DNA of 64,000 nucleotides. Origin: Hyphomonadaceae bacterium (GTDB taxonomy: Bacteria > Pseudomonadota > Alphaproteobacteria > Caulobacterales > Aquidulcibacteraceae). Positions 35,368 to 45,454 of this stretch are shown one piece after another. How positions within the stretch are numbered: the stretch's first letter is position 1; every line of letters begins with the position of its first letter. The notes beneath the pieces were generated by a model. It made no database searches, was not told the DNA's origin, and worked only from the letters and a program-made list of their open reading frames with translations. Position numbers and translations under genes: made by a program. The stretch covers positions 105,886 through 169,885 of the forward strand of contig JAHBYF010000008.1 in NCBI GenBank assembly GCA_019636095.1, written 5' to 3'.

Positions 35368-38300
35368 TTATTCGGCCGGCGTCCGTGCCGCGTCTTCATC
35401 GCCGTGTGGCGTTGGCTTGGGCAAGAAGCCTTGCACCCAGCGCTCCAGGCGATCGATCAGCACGAACATCGCTGGGACAAACACGAGGCTAAGCAGCGTC
35501 GCAACGAGCAGTCCGCCGATCACTGCAACGCCCATGCCCTGGCGCAGCGTACCGTCGACGCTCCAGCCGGCCGCAGCTGGGATCATACCGGCGCACATCG
35601 CGAATGTCGTCATCAAGATCGGCCGTGCGCGCTTCATGCCGGCTTCCATCAGGGCCGCGTTGCGGCTCATGCCCTTGTGCATCTGCTCGACCGCGAAATC
35701 GACCAGCAGGATCGAGTTCTTGGTGACGATCCCCATCAGCATGATGAGGCCGATGAGCACAAAGAGCGATAGCGGTTGATTGGCGATGAGCAAAGCCGCG
35801 AAAGCGCCGCCGATGGAAAGCGGAAGCGCCGTGAGAATCGTGAAGGGATGGAAGAAGTCGCGGAACAGCAGCACCAGCACGGCATAAATCAATAGCACGC
35901 CCCACAGCAGCGCTGTGCCGAACGAAGAGAACATGTCCTGCATCTGCTCGGTGTCGCCAGTTGTCGCCAGGCGAACGCCGCTACCAGGATTTCGCGCCTC
36001 AGGCAGGGCAAACATGGCGGCTGCGGCGCTGCCGATGTCGCCTTGAGTGACGTTGGCGCCGACCGTCACGGCACGCTCCCTGTCGCGGCGTTCGACGGCG
36101 ACTTCGCCCAAACCGAAGCTCACATCCGCCACGGCGTCGAGGCGAACCGGCGCGCCAAGAGATGACTGCACCGGCAATGCGCGGATCGCATCGAGATCTG
36201 AGCGCGCGTCGGGACGCAGCAGAACACGAATCGGGATTTGCCGATCCGGCAAATCATAGCGCGCGAGATTCTGTTCGATGTCGCCGCTCGTGGCGATCCG
36301 CACTGCTGCCGCGAGGCCAGAGGAGGTCACTCCGAGGCGGGCTTGGTCCTCGGGACGTGGGCGTATTTGCAGTTCGGGACGCTGCAGCGCCGAGGAAGAG
36401 TGCACATCCGCCAACATCGGTAACTGCCGCGCGGCGTTCACGAGCCGCATAGCGGCGGCGTTCACCGCTTCAGGATCTTGGCCGACAAACTGCACGGTTA
36501 CATCGGCGCCTTGGCTGCCGCCCTGGTCGTTGATGACGGTGACGCGGTAGTTCGGCACGGTCGACAGAATCGGACGCAGCGCCTGCTGCACGGCGTACGA
36601 GCTGCGATGGCGCTCGTGCCGATCGCTCAGAATAATGAAGAGTGTCCCGCTGGTTGCGCCGCCATCCGTTCCATTGAGAAACGTATAGGTGTTTTCGACT
36701 TCAGGCACCGTCGCGGCGAGGCGCGCGATTTCACGCATGTTGCGGTCTGCTTCGACAAGCGGTGTGCCGGGTGGGATCTCCACCGTCTCCTGAATGATGC
36801 CGTTGTCGAAGCGCGGGATGAAGGTGGATTTCACCAGCATCGCCGGAACAAAGGAGGCGACAAAAAGCGCCATGCCGATGCCGAACGTCGCCCACGGGCG
36901 GCGGATGGCGAAGCTCAGGGCGCCGCGATAGATTTCTACGAAATCTCCCGGCGGCGGTTCGTGGTCTTTATCCTTCAGGAAGTGCGCGGCCATCATCGGC
37001 GTGATCAGACGCGCCACGACAAGTGAGAAGAATGTCGCCACGGCGACTGTAAGGCCGAACTCCTTGAACCATTGGCCGGTCTGACTGTTCATGAGTCCGA
37101 CAGGCAAAAACACGGCGATAATCGAGGCGGAAGTTGCAACCACGGCCAGGCCGATTTCGTCGGCCGCTTCCATGGCGGCGTCGTAAGGGCGGACGCCCAT
37201 GCGGATGTGACGCGTGATGTTCTCGATTTCGACGATGGCGTCGTCGACAAGAACGCCCGCCACCAGCGCGAGCGCGATCAGCGTCATCATGTTGATGGTG
37301 AAGCCGAAGACTTCAAGCGCAGCGAATGTTGGAATGACGGCTAGCGGAATCGCCGCCGCCGCAATTAACGTTGCCCGCCAATTGCGTAGGGCGAGGAAGA
37401 CAACTGCACACGCTAGCAGCGCACCCTCGAGCAGCGCCATCAGTGACGATTCATACATTCCACGGATGAATTCGACGGGCGTGAAAAAGAGGCGGAAGTG
37501 GACGCCAGGATTCCGCGCCTCAATCTCGCGCAGGCGCGCCTGTACGCCGTCGAAGACGTTCACTTCGCTGGCCGTCTTCGAGCGTTGCACGGCGAACGAG
37601 ACAACAGGTTGGCCGTTATAGCGAGAGATGGAGTCGATATCTGTCGCGCCGTCCGTCACCACGCCAAGATCACTCAGACGCACGCTTGCGCCGTTGGCGC
37701 CCGTGAGTTCGAGCTGAGAGAGCTGTTCCACCGTTTGGGCGCTGCCAAGTGTGCGGATCGACTGGGCCTGCCCGCTGACAATGGCTTGCCCGCCAGGGAG
37801 GTCCGCATTTTGGGCGCGGAGTGCGCGGCTTATGGCGTCGGCGGAGAGGCCGTATGCGCTCAGCCGTTCGGGATCGAGTTCGATGCGGATTTCGCGATCG
37901 ACGCCGCCTTGACGTCGAACTTGGCTGACGCCGGGCACCGCCAATAATTCACGCGACAGATCGTTGTCGATGAACCACGAGCGTTCGACATCGGTCATGC
38001 CGGGGGCTTCAAGCGCATAATAGGCGATAGGCTGCGCCGCGAAATCCAATCGCCGAATAACCGGCTCGGTGATGTCAGCCGGCAAGTCGGGGCGAATCCG
38101 CGTAACGGCGTCTCGCCCGTCCTCGATGGCGCGATCAAGATCAGCGCCAATCTGCAGTTCGACCGAAGTCGTGGAAACGCCTGGCGAGATCGACGTGGTG
38201 ACACGCCGCACGCCTTGTACGCCCGTGAGCGCGGCTTCCACGCGCTGGGCGATTTGCGTTTCCATTTCCGCGGGCGCAGCGCCCGGTTGGGCGACGCTCA

Positions 38301-38445
38301 CCATGAAGACAGGCGGTTGGATGTTCGGGAGCTGGTTGACCGGCAGGCGGAAGAACGCCGTCAGCCCCGCAAACAGAAGCGCGAGGATGAGAAGGATCGG
38401 TGGGATCGGGTTTCTGATCGCACCGGCGGAGATGTTCCAAGCCAT
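35368..38445 (-). CDS. RND-family efflux pump permease subunit
   Basis: This is the inner-membrane proton/drug antiporter of a tripartite pump (HAE-1/AcrB or HAE-2-like). The 1025-residue length and twelve-helix, two-half layout are standard. Visible motifs are QLPNIQPPVFMVSVAQPGAAP near the N-terminus, the TM4 acidic pair in AGVLVDDAIVEIENITRH, and GFTINMMTLIALALVAGVLV. The second half has MGIVTKNSILLVDFAVEQMH and ARPILMTTFAMCAGMIPAAA. It lies 6 bp after the adaptor gene and is probably cotranscribed with adaptor and TetR. The substrate cannot be told from sequence. Confidence 0.96.
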   Translation of the reverse strand: MAWNISAGAIRNPIPPILLILALLFAGLTAFFRLPVNQLPNIQPPVFMVSVAQPGAAPAEMETQIAQRVEAALTGVQGVRRVTTSISPGVSTTSVELQIGADLDRAIEDGRDAVTRIRPDLPADITEPVIRRLDFAAQPIAYYALEAPGMTDVERSWFIDNDLSRELLAVPGVSQVRRQGGVDREIRIELDPERLSAYGLSADAISRALRAQNADLPGGQAIVSGQAQSIRTLGSAQTVEQLSQLELTGANGASVRLSDLGVVTDGATDIDSISRYNGQPVVSFAVQRSKTASEVNVFDGVQARLREIEARNPGVHFRLFFTPVEFIRGMYESSLMALLEGALLACAVVFLALRNWRATLIAAAAIPLAVIPTFAALEVFGFTINMMTLIALALVAGVLVDDAIVEIENITRHIRMGVRPYDAAMEAADEIGLAVVATSASIIAVFLPVGLMNSQTGQWFKEFGLTVAVATFFSLVVARLITPMMAAHFLKDKDHEPPPGDFVEIYRGALSFAIRRPWATFGIGMALFVASFVPAMLVKSTFIPRFDNGIIQETVEIPPGTPLVEADRNMREIARLAATVPEVENTYTFLNGTDGGATSGTLFIILSDRHERHRSSYAVQQALRPILSTVPNYRVTVINDQGGSQGADVTVQFVGQDPEAVNAAAMRLVNAARQLPMLADVHSSSALQRPELQIRPRPEDQARLGVTSSGLAAAVRIATSGDIEQNLARYDLPDRQIPIRVLLRPDARSDLDAIRALPVQSSLGAPVRLDAVADVSFGLGEVAVERRDRERAVTVGANVTQGDIGSAAAAMFALPEARNPGSGVRLATTGDTEQMQDMFSSFGTALLWGVLLIYAVLVLLFRDFFHPFTILTALPLSIGGAFAALLIANQPLSLFVLIGLIMLMGIVTKNSILLVDFAVEQMHKGMSRNAALMEAGMKRARPILMTTFAMCAGMIPAAAGWSVDGTLRQGMGVAVIGGLLVATLLSLVFVPAMFVLIDRLERWVQGFLPKPTPHGDEDAARTPAE

Positions 38446-38451
38446 GGGCGA

Positions 38452-39831
38452 CTAGCCTTCCCGTCCACGGATGCCTTCTGTCGGCGCGTCCTGCTGGCTC
38501 GTCGCTGGCTGTTGCGAAGCAGGAGTTGGCGTTTCCAGAACGCGCACAGCGTCTCCGTCTTGGAGGAACGCCGCGCCTGAACCGACGATGCGTTGACCAA
38601 TCTCAAGGCCCGACACGACTTCGACGTTGTCGCCGTCGCGCCTACCCAACTGCACCGTTTGACGGCTCACGAGATAGGTTGGCTCCGTCTGAGCTTCGTT
38701 CGGCGATTGGCGGCGCGCTTCTCGCGCTTCGGCCGTCGTCGGGGCTGGCGCCGGAGACACGACATACACATAAGCTTGGCCGTTCTCGTAGAGCACCGAG
38801 CTTTGCGGCACGGCGATCACCTCGCGCGTCGGCAGGTTGGCGTGGCCGCGCAAGTACATGCCGGCGCGTACACGGGTGCCGGTCGGCAATGAGAACAAAG
38901 CTTCGCCTGTGCGGGTGCGGCTATCGATCGACGCGGGGAGACGGCTCAGCGTGCCCTCCACGGTGGAGCCGTCGACCAAAGTGAATGTAGCAACTTGGCG
39001 CTCCTGTAGCGCCAGCGCGTCCGCTTCCGCGACGCGCGCGGCAACTTCAAGGCGATTGTCGGCGGCGATGCGGAAGAGGACTTGGCCATCGACTGGGCGG
39101 CCAAGCTCGGCCATCCGATCGATCACGAGGCCCGATGCCGGCGCGCGAACATAGCCGCCACCCAGTCGCGCGTTGACTTCCGCGAGTTGGGCGCGCGCAG
39201 CCGCCAGCCGCGCATCCGCTGCTGTCGCCGCCGCCTGGCGTTGCTCTATCGCTTCGGCGGAGAGGGCGCCGGAGTCGCGAATGGATTCCGCGCGTTGATA
39301 TTCGCCGCGCGCGCGCACCGCCGCGGACTCTGCTTCTGCAACACTTGCTTGCGCGGCGCGCGTTTGTGCGGTCGCGAGCGCGGTGTCGAGACGCGCCATG
39401 GCCTGGCCTTGGCGTACGAAGTCGCCCTCATCGACGAGAATTTGAAGTATGCGCACGCCTGTCGCTGGAGCCGCGACCTGGATGTCGCGTACGGGACGCG
39501 CCTCGCCGTTCAACGCGACCTCTGTTTCGAAAGTGTGCGTCGCCACTGGAATCACGCTGACAGCCTGCGCCGTAGCGGGCGGCGCCTCGATGCTGTCGTC
39601 ACCGCCAATGCGGCTGACGACAAACAGAACGGCAATGGCTGCAGCAACCACGCCGCCCGTTAACCACACGATTTTTGCGCGGCGCTTGTTAGGGTCCGGC
39701 GCGTCCGTCGCGCGCTCCCAAACGCGCTTACCCGCGTCGCGCGCCCCGCGCAGTGCGTTTGTGCCAGCCACCCTGGCGCGTTTCAGCAGACCTTCAGGGC
39801 GCTCAAGCTGGGGGAGTTCAGGCTTGTTCAT
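38452..39831 (-). CDS. RND efflux periplasmic adaptor subunit
   Basis: This membrane fusion protein bridges permease and outer-membrane channel. The 459-residue protein has an unusual basic cytoplasmic N-terminus of about 50 residues (RPEGLLKRARVAGTNALRGA), then one membrane anchor (IVWLTGGVVAAAIAVLFVVS) in place of a lipobox. Next come the lipoyl half-motif VAAPATGVRILQILVDEGDFV RQGQAMARLD, a long alpha-hairpin coiled coil (AQASVAEAESAAVRARGEYQ), the second lipoyl half GGGYVRAPASGLVI, and beta-barrel and membrane-proximal domains. Its start overlaps the TetR stop by 4 bp. Confidence 0.95.
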   Translation of the reverse strand: MNKPELPQLERPEGLLKRARVAGTNALRGARDAGKRVWERATDAPDPNKRRAKIVWLTGGVVAAAIAVLFVVSRIGGDDSIEAPPATAQAVSVIPVATHTFETEVALNGEARPVRDIQVAAPATGVRILQILVDEGDFVRQGQAMARLDTALATAQTRAAQASVAEAESAAVRARGEYQRAESIRDSGALSAEAIEQRQAAATAADARLAAARAQLAEVNARLGGGYVRAPASGLVIDRMAELGRPVDGQVLFRIAADNRLEVAARVAEADALALQERQVATFTLVDGSTVEGTLSRLPASIDSRTRTGEALFSLPTGTRVRAGMYLRGHANLPTREVIAVPQSSVLYENGQAYVYVVSPAPAPTTAEAREARRQSPNEAQTEPTYLVSRQTVQLGRRDGDNVEVVSGLEIGQRIVGSGAAFLQDGDAVRVLETPTPASQQPATSQQDAPTEGIRGREG

Positions 39832-40427
39832 TTGTGTGGCTCAAGAAAGCGCTCTGCGAGCGCACGAAATTGGGAGACCGCGGCTTCGGTATTGATGTCA
39901 CGGCGAAAAGCGCGCCTGAGACCTATGCCTTCGAGGGCGGCAAACAAGGTGTCGGTCACCGCTTCAGGAGCAAGGTTTGCGTCGATTTCGCCGCGCTGTT
40001 GCGCAGCCTCCACGGCGCGCATGAAGATTTTGACACTTTGGGCGTCGCTCTTGCGCAGTGGCTCGGCCACTGCGTCGTCGCGAATGGCCTCGGAGAAGAT
40101 GTCTGCGATGAGCGATCCGTCGCCTTCGGCGAACTTCTCGAAGAAGTCACGCGCCGCAAGGCATATGGCAGGAACGAAGCCTTCCTCCTCGGCGGCCCGC
40201 AAGAACGCCTGATCGCTCTCGCCGCGTTTGTCTTCGGCAATCGCGCCGATGATGTCGGCCTTGCTGGAGAAGTAACGGTAAAGCGCGCCGGCGCTAACGC
40301 CGGCTTCCGCGCAAATCTCCGCCATCGTGGCTTGGTGAAAGCCGCGGCGGCGGAAGCAAGCCACGGCAGCGTCCATAATCTGACGCCGCCGGCGCTCGGC
40401 CAGTTCGGGATCGGCTAGACGGGCCAA
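39828..40427 (-). CDS. TetR-family repressor of the RND efflux locus
   Basis: The 199-residue protein has an N-terminal TetR helix-turn-helix: RRRQIMDAAVACFRRRGFHQ ATMAEICAEAGVSAGALYRY FSSKADI. A C-terminal ligand-binding domain of the kind found in AcrR-like regulators follows. It is the first gene of the leftward tetR-adaptor-permease operon and lies beside a palindrome (40490-40503) placed between the two arms of the locus. Autoregulation together with control of the divergent outer-membrane-factor gene is the natural model. Confidence 0.93.
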   Translation of the reverse strand: MARLADPELAERRRRQIMDAAVACFRRRGFHQATMAEICAEAGVSAGALYRYFSSKADIIGAIAEDKRGESDQAFLRAAEEEGFVPAICLAARDFFEKFAEGDGSLIADIFSEAIRDDAVAEPLRKSDAQSVKIFMRAVEAAQQRGEIDANLAPEAVTDTLFAALEGIGLRRAFRRDINTEAAVSQFRALAERFLEPHK

Positions 40428-40489
40428 ATGGTCCCCATGGTCGCTGGTTGCCGGAAACGGCTTGCGCCGCGATGCTGCGACGCATATAA

Positions 40490-40503
40490 AACGAATGTTC
40501 GTT
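40490..40503. promoter_or_regulatory. Predicted TetR operator between the two efflux arms
   Basis: AACGAATGTTCGTT is a perfect dyad with a two-base centre, 63 bp upstream of the tetR start and 113 bp upstream of the outer-membrane-factor start. ACGAAnnTTCGT-type palindromes are typical TetR-family sites. AT-rich sequence on both sides (CATATAAA and TAAATGTTAA) is suitable for overlapping promoters. Confidence 0.65.
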
Positions 40504-40615
40504 CTCTAAATGTTAAACCTGGACGGCGTCAAGCTGAAATCCCAAATGGCTCGCGTGGGCTGAGTGTCTCAGCCGACGCTTTCCAGACGCCTAAGTGCTT
40601 GAGGAGCAATCGGGA

Positions 40616-42055
40616 ATGGCTGCAGCCGGAAACCTTTTCCGAGGCGCGGCGCTGGCTGGCGCGCTGCTCTCGGCGGCCGGTTGCGTGACCATGCCGAGCG
40701 AGCGGGCTGAAGCGCCCCCGCTGCCATCGGCTTGGCGCGACGCCCCGCAAGGCGCCGAACTTCCGGTCAGTGACTGGTGGCAAGGCTTCAATGATCCGGC
40801 TCTCAACCAGCTCGTGGCGGAGGCGCTATCCGAGGGACCTAACGTACAGCTCGCGGTCTCTCGTGTTCGCGAGGCCCGCGCGCTTTCCTATTCCACGATC
40901 ACACGATTCTTGCCGCAGCTGACCGCGACGGGAAGCGGCCAGTATCAGCGCTTCGTTGAAGGTCCGGTTCCTGCCGGGGTTGATCGTGAGTCAATGAGTG
41001 GCTCGTACGGCGCGCAAGTTTCGTGGGAGCTGCCGCTCTTTTCGATCGGCGCGACGAGCGTCGGCGCGCGTGCGAACACCCAAAGTGCGCTCGCAGACTT
41101 ACGCGGTGCGCGTGTGGCGCTGGCGGCCGATGTCGCGCAAGCTTATGTTGACCTCCGCGCCGCGCAGGCGAGCCGCGCAGCACTGCAGCATTCTGTTGAG
41201 ACCTCGGATGAACTCGCGCGGATTTTGGCGACGAGCGCAGGCGCCGGCTTTGCGTCGGAGGCGGATGCTGCTGACGCGCGGCGTCTGGCGGAGAGCACGC
41301 GCGCACGTCTGCCTGGTCTGATTATCGAGGAGCGGCGCGCCGAAAATGTGCTCGCTGTGCTGCGGGGGCGCGCGCCGGGCACTGAAGATACGCAGACCCA
41401 AAGCGTGTTTGCTGCGGAAGGCGCGCCGGTGCCGCATCTTGATCTGACTTCAGCGCCGGCTGCGCCAGCGGATTTGCTGCGTCTGCGGCCCGATGTTGCG
41501 CGTGCGGAAGCGCAAACGTTGATCGCCGCCGCCCAACTGGGCGCCGCGCGCGCCGATCTTTTGCCGCGCATCAATCTCACGGGCGCGATCAACGTAACGG
41601 ACGCGTTGATCGGCAATCCAAGCGGCGCTGGCTTGACGCTGGCGACCGGCGCGCCGCTCATCTCTATGCCGCTGTTCGACTGGGGGCAGCGTTTCGCTGT
41701 TTCTCGCCAACGCGACGCGCAGTTCGATCAATCACTGATTCAGTATCGTCAGACAGTGACGCAAGCGATTGCCGAAGGCTCGAATGCATTGGTTTCGCTG
41801 GAGCAGGGGCGCCTGCGGCTAAATTCGGCGCGCGCTGCCGAGGAAGCAGCGGAGACGACCGCGCGCGGATCTAGAGCCGCTTATGAAGCTGGCATCCAGA
41901 GCTTGGCTGATCGTTTGCGCTCGGAGCAGCAGCTGATCGATGCGAACCTGACGCGCATCACCGCTGAACAACAAGCGGCGAGTGCGGCGATCGCGACGTA
42001 TCGCGCGTTTGGCGGCGGCCCGGCGATCGCACCAGAAGTCATCCACCGCCGCTAG
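40616..42055 (+). CDS. NodT-family outer-membrane efflux channel lipoprotein
   Basis: This is a TolC-fold outer-membrane factor of the RND pump. The 479-residue protein has a lipoprotein signal ending SAAGC, then WWQGFNDPALNQLVAEAL, the standard opening of NodT/OprM proteins. Two long alpha-hairpin repeats contain DLRGARVALAADVAQAYVDLRA and RDAQFDQSLIQYRQTVTQAI, and LLRLRPDVARAEAQTLIAAAQ is the family signature. I chose ATG 40616 because GAGGAG precedes it. It is transcribed away from tetR, across the predicted operator, completing the pump. Confidence 0.94.
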   Translation: MAAAGNLFRGAALAGALLSAAGCVTMPSERAEAPPLPSAWRDAPQGAELPVSDWWQGFNDPALNQLVAEALSEGPNVQLAVSRVREARALSYSTITRFLPQLTATGSGQYQRFVEGPVPAGVDRESMSGSYGAQVSWELPLFSIGATSVGARANTQSALADLRGARVALAADVAQAYVDLRAAQASRAALQHSVETSDELARILATSAGAGFASEADAADARRLAESTRARLPGLIIEERRAENVLAVLRGRAPGTEDTQTQSVFAAEGAPVPHLDLTSAPAAPADLLRLRPDVARAEAQTLIAAAQLGAARADLLPRINLTGAINVTDALIGNPSGAGLTLATGAPLISMPLFDWGQRFAVSRQRDAQFDQSLIQYRQTVTQAIAEGSNALVSLEQGRLRLNSARAAEEAAETTARGSRAAYEAGIQSLADRLRSEQQLIDANLTRITAEQQAASAAIATYRAFGGGPAIAPEVIHRR

Positions 42056-42153
42056 CCGAGCAATCGGCGTCATTCGTCGCAGTCGCTCTCGAAAACGCTG
42101 GACACGCGCACGTCCGTGCGCTGCCCTATCCGGTAGAGGTCAGGGAGCGTGAA

Positions 42154-44961
42154 ATGAAGCGAGCGTTTGCGGGTGCGTTGATGTTTGCGATGGCGCTGAG
42201 CGCCTGCGCGACCTCAAGCTCGATGACCGCCAGCCATGATCAGCCAGCGACCGTCGATGAGCTGCTGCAAGGCGTCGATATCCCATATGAGCGCTTCACG
42301 CTCGACAATGGCCTCACGGTCCTGGTGCATGAAGATCGGAAAGCGCCAATCGTTGCAATCGCGGCTTGGTACAATATCGGTTCGAAGGACGAGCCGCCGG
42401 GGCAGACGGGGTTCGCGCACCTGTTCGAGCACATCATGTTGTTCAACGGCACTGAGCACATTCCGAATTTGATCGAGCCGTTGCGCGACATGGGCGCTAC
42501 CAATTGGAATGGAACCACTTGGTTTGATCGCACAAACTATTTTCAGACTGTGCCGACACCGGCGCTTGAGCGCGGCCTCTACATTGAAAGCGAGCGGATG
42601 GGCTATTTGCTCGGCGCGCTCACCCAGGAGCGGCTGGATGCGCAACGCGGCATCGTGCAGAACGAAAAGCGCCAGGGCGACAACCAGCCTTACGGCATGA
42701 CTTTCTATCGCATCCTTGAGCGTCTATTCCCGGAAGGTCATCCATATCGCCATTCGACCATCGGCTCGATGGCGGACCTCGACGATGCATCTCTAGAAGA
42801 GGTGCGTCAGTGGTTCCGCGACAATTATGGTCCCAACAACGCCGTCATTGCGCTCGCAGGCGACATCGACGCCTCCGAGGCGCGACCGCTCATGGAGCGG
42901 TACTTCGGTCAGATTCCACGCGGACGCGCCAACGTTCCGGCGCAAGCAGATATTCCAACGCTGCCGGCGCGCATCGATGAGACGATGCATGACCGCGTGT
43001 CGAACACACGTCTCTATCGGACCTGGGTCGTGCCGGGCTTGGCGGATGACGATACGCTCAAACTCGACGTCGCAGCGCGCGTACTCGGAGGCTTGAACAG
43101 TTCGCGGCTCGATCGCATTCTCGTGCGTGACGAGCAGAGTGCTGTGTCAGTGACGTCTAGCGTTCTGCCGTTCCAGCGGATCAGCTTGTTCTTTGTGACC
43201 GTTGACGTGAAGCCCGGTGTCGATCCGGCGGCGGTGTCCGAGCGGCTCGATCAGATCGTCAACGAGTTTATCGCGACTGGCCCCACCGAAGACGAAATCC
43301 AACGTGTTGCCACCCAACAGGTGTTCGCCAGCGTGCTCGCGATCGAGCAGGTGGGCGGGTTTGGCGGAAAGACGGTCGCGCTTGCAAATAGCGCGGTGAT
43401 CGCCGGCGATCCGGATTTTTACGAGCGCAACCTGCGCGCCTATGGCGATGTAACACCTGCGGCGGTACGCGATGTGATGGGTCGCTGGCTCACGCGACCG
43501 ACTTATGCCCTGCGTGTCGATCCGGGCGCACGCGAGCCCTATCAGGAGGCGAGTGCAACCAATCGTCCTGCGCCGGACAATCGCCCGCCGACAGCGCAGC
43601 CGCGCGATCCGATGCCGGAGATTGGCGCCATTGCCGATCTGGATTTCCCGGACGTCCAGCGCGCACGACTGCGCAACGGCATCGAGGTGGTTTATGCGCA
43701 CCGCGACGCGGTGCCGATCACCTATGTCGCGTTTGATTTCGACGCGGGCGTTGCAGCTGATCCTCAAGACGGCTTCGGGACGCAGCGGTTGATGCTTTCG
43801 TCTTTGACGTCGGGGGCTGGTGGCCGCGACGCGATGCAGATCGCTGAACAGCAGGAGCGGCTTGGCGCCACCATCGGCGCGTATGGCACGCTGGACCGTT
43901 CAGCGCTGACGTTGACGACGATGAGCGCGAATCTTGGGCTCTCGCTTGATCTGTTCGCAGATGTGGTCAGGAGACCGGATTTCGCCGAGGCAGAGGTTGC
44001 TCGTGAGCGCAATCAACAGCTGGCTGCTGTCGCAGCCGAAGCCACACAGCCAAACGGTCTGGCGCAGCGGACATTTCCTGCACTGGTGTTCGGCGCCGGC
44101 CATCCTTATGGGCGCCCTGCATCGGGGCTCGGTAGTGAGGCCTCGCTCTCACCGCTGACGCGAGATGACCTGATCGCCTTCCATCAGACCTGGATACGTC
44201 CCGAGACGGCGCGCGTGTTCGTAGTCTCTGATCGCTCGCTAAATGAGATTACGCGCGCGTTGAATGTTCGCTTCGGAGATTGGCGGGGCGCCGCCGTCCC
44301 AGTCGGTCACAAGAATTTCGATGTGCCGATCCCCGCGTCACGTTCGCGTATCGTCATCGTGGACCGTCCGCAGTCGCCGCAATCGGTGATCTATGCCGGG
44401 GCAGTGTTGCCGATCCGTGGTTCCGACGACACGCTGACCCTAAACGCCGCGAATGAAGTGCTCGGCAGCAATTTTCTCTCGCGCATAAACACGGAGATTC
44501 GGGAGCGTCGCGGCTGGTCGTATGGTCTCAGCGGAAACGTGAGTTTGCGAGAAAATCAGGTGCCATACATCATTTACGCGCCTGTGCAGGCGGATCGCAC
44601 CGGTGATTCAATCCGCGTGCTGATCGAGCAGATCAGTGCGTTCAATTCTTCGAATGGTGTCTCGGAATCTGAGCATCTGCGCACAATCAATGGCAACATT
44701 CGCCAGTTGCCCGGTTCTTTCGAGACAGCTGGCGCGGTGCTTGGAGCGTTGCGCTCCAACCAGCTCTATCGGCGCCCCGACAATTATTGGGAGAGCGTCG
44801 CATCGCGCTATCGCGCGATGACCGCCGACGAGATGGATGCGGCCGCGCGCGCGGTCATTGATCCATCACGGTTTGTTTGGGTCGTCGTTGGCGATGCGTC
44901 CGTGGTTCGCCCGCAGCTCTCCGGCTTGGGGCTTGATATTGAGGTGATTCCGGCGTCCTGA
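42154..44961 (+). CDS. M16 family zinc metallopeptidase (two-domain) lipoprotein
   Basis: The 935-residue protein holds two M16 (pitrilysin-like) halves. The inverted zinc motif is HLFEH (His89, Glu92, His93) in GFAHLFEHIMLFNG, with distal Glu171 in IVQNEKRQG. The second half lacks the motif, as is usual for the structural partner, but has the R/Y pair region RINTEIRERRGWSYGLSG. The signal peptide ends SAC with Cys18, so it is a lipoprotein in the periplasm or outer membrane. AGGGAGCG precedes the ATG. It probably degrades peptides or misfolded envelope proteins. Confidence 0.93.
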   Translation: MKRAFAGALMFAMALSACATSSSMTASHDQPATVDELLQGVDIPYERFTLDNGLTVLVHEDRKAPIVAIAAWYNIGSKDEPPGQTGFAHLFEHIMLFNGTEHIPNLIEPLRDMGATNWNGTTWFDRTNYFQTVPTPALERGLYIESERMGYLLGALTQERLDAQRGIVQNEKRQGDNQPYGMTFYRILERLFPEGHPYRHSTIGSMADLDDASLEEVRQWFRDNYGPNNAVIALAGDIDASEARPLMERYFGQIPRGRANVPAQADIPTLPARIDETMHDRVSNTRLYRTWVVPGLADDDTLKLDVAARVLGGLNSSRLDRILVRDEQSAVSVTSSVLPFQRISLFFVTVDVKPGVDPAAVSERLDQIVNEFIATGPTEDEIQRVATQQVFASVLAIEQVGGFGGKTVALANSAVIAGDPDFYERNLRAYGDVTPAAVRDVMGRWLTRPTYALRVDPGAREPYQEASATNRPAPDNRPPTAQPRDPMPEIGAIADLDFPDVQRARLRNGIEVVYAHRDAVPITYVAFDFDAGVAADPQDGFGTQRLMLSSLTSGAGGRDAMQIAEQQERLGATIGAYGTLDRSALTLTTMSANLGLSLDLFADVVRRPDFAEAEVARERNQQLAAVAAEATQPNGLAQRTFPALVFGAGHPYGRPASGLGSEASLSPLTRDDLIAFHQTWIRPETARVFVVSDRSLNEITRALNVRFGDWRGAAVPVGHKNFDVPIPASRSRIVIVDRPQSPQSVIYAGAVLPIRGSDDTLTLNAANEVLGSNFLSRINTEIRERRGWSYGLSGNVSLRENQVPYIIYAPVQADRTGDSIRVLIEQISAFNSSNGVSESEHLRTINGNIRQLPGSFETAGAVLGALRSNQLYRRPDNYWESVASRYRAMTADEMDAAARAVIDPSRFVWVVVGDASVVRPQLSGLGLDIEVIPAS

Positions 44962-44962
44962 A

Positions 44963-45454
44963 CTACCAATCAATGCGAACGACGACAGTGTCGGTGTAAA
45001 CACCTGGCTTCGTCGCGACGGTCGGCGAGACGACGGCGTAGACGGAGCGGTTGACGCTCCAGTGACCGATCGCAAGCAGGCCGCCGCTCACGGTGACTGT
45101 CGATCCTGTCGTCCCGTTTCCCCACACGACACTCGCCTGGCTCGTTGTGTAGAGATTGTAATTCAACAGGTCGCCGGCGCCGGATTGCATCTTTCTTGCG
45201 TTGATCGAGCCGTATAGTCCGCCTTGCAGGCTAACGAGCATGGTCGGCGCCAGCTCGGCTACCCCTGTGCAGTCCACAGTGATTTCGCCCTGAGAGGATT
45301 GCGCCCCGGCCAATGGATTGAGGCTGTTGAATTGAATCTGTGTCGCGCTGACATCGCAGGAGCAGCCGCCTAGCGAACAGATCAAAGCGTCGGCGGGAGG
45401 CGCGACAAAGAGTGCGGCGGCTAGCGCGATGCTACAGATCAGGAAGCGTATCAT
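44963..45454 (-). CDS. Spore coat U (SCPU)-domain protein, probable minor/tip pilin of the archaic chaperone-usher pilus
   Basis: The 163-residue protein has signal peptide MIRFLICSIALAAALFVAPP ADA and an SCPU/Csu-type Ig-like fold. Strands include ITVDCTGVAELAPTMLVSL, then YNLYTTSQASVVWGNGTTGS and a C-terminal GVYTDTVVVRIDW of the kind that donates or receives a strand. Cysteine-rich ICSLGGCSCDVS near the mature N-terminus is unusual. The start is ATG 45454, overlapping the usher stop as ATGA. As the last gene after the usher it is best read as a tip adhesin or minor subunit. Confidence 0.85.
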   Translation of the reverse strand: MIRFLICSIALAAALFVAPPADALICSLGGCSCDVSATQIQFNSLNPLAGAQSSQGEITVDCTGVAELAPTMLVSLQGGLYGSINARKMQSGAGDLLNYNLYTTSQASVVWGNGTTGSTVTVSGGLLAIGHWSVNRSVYAVVSPTVATKPGVYTDTVVVRIDW

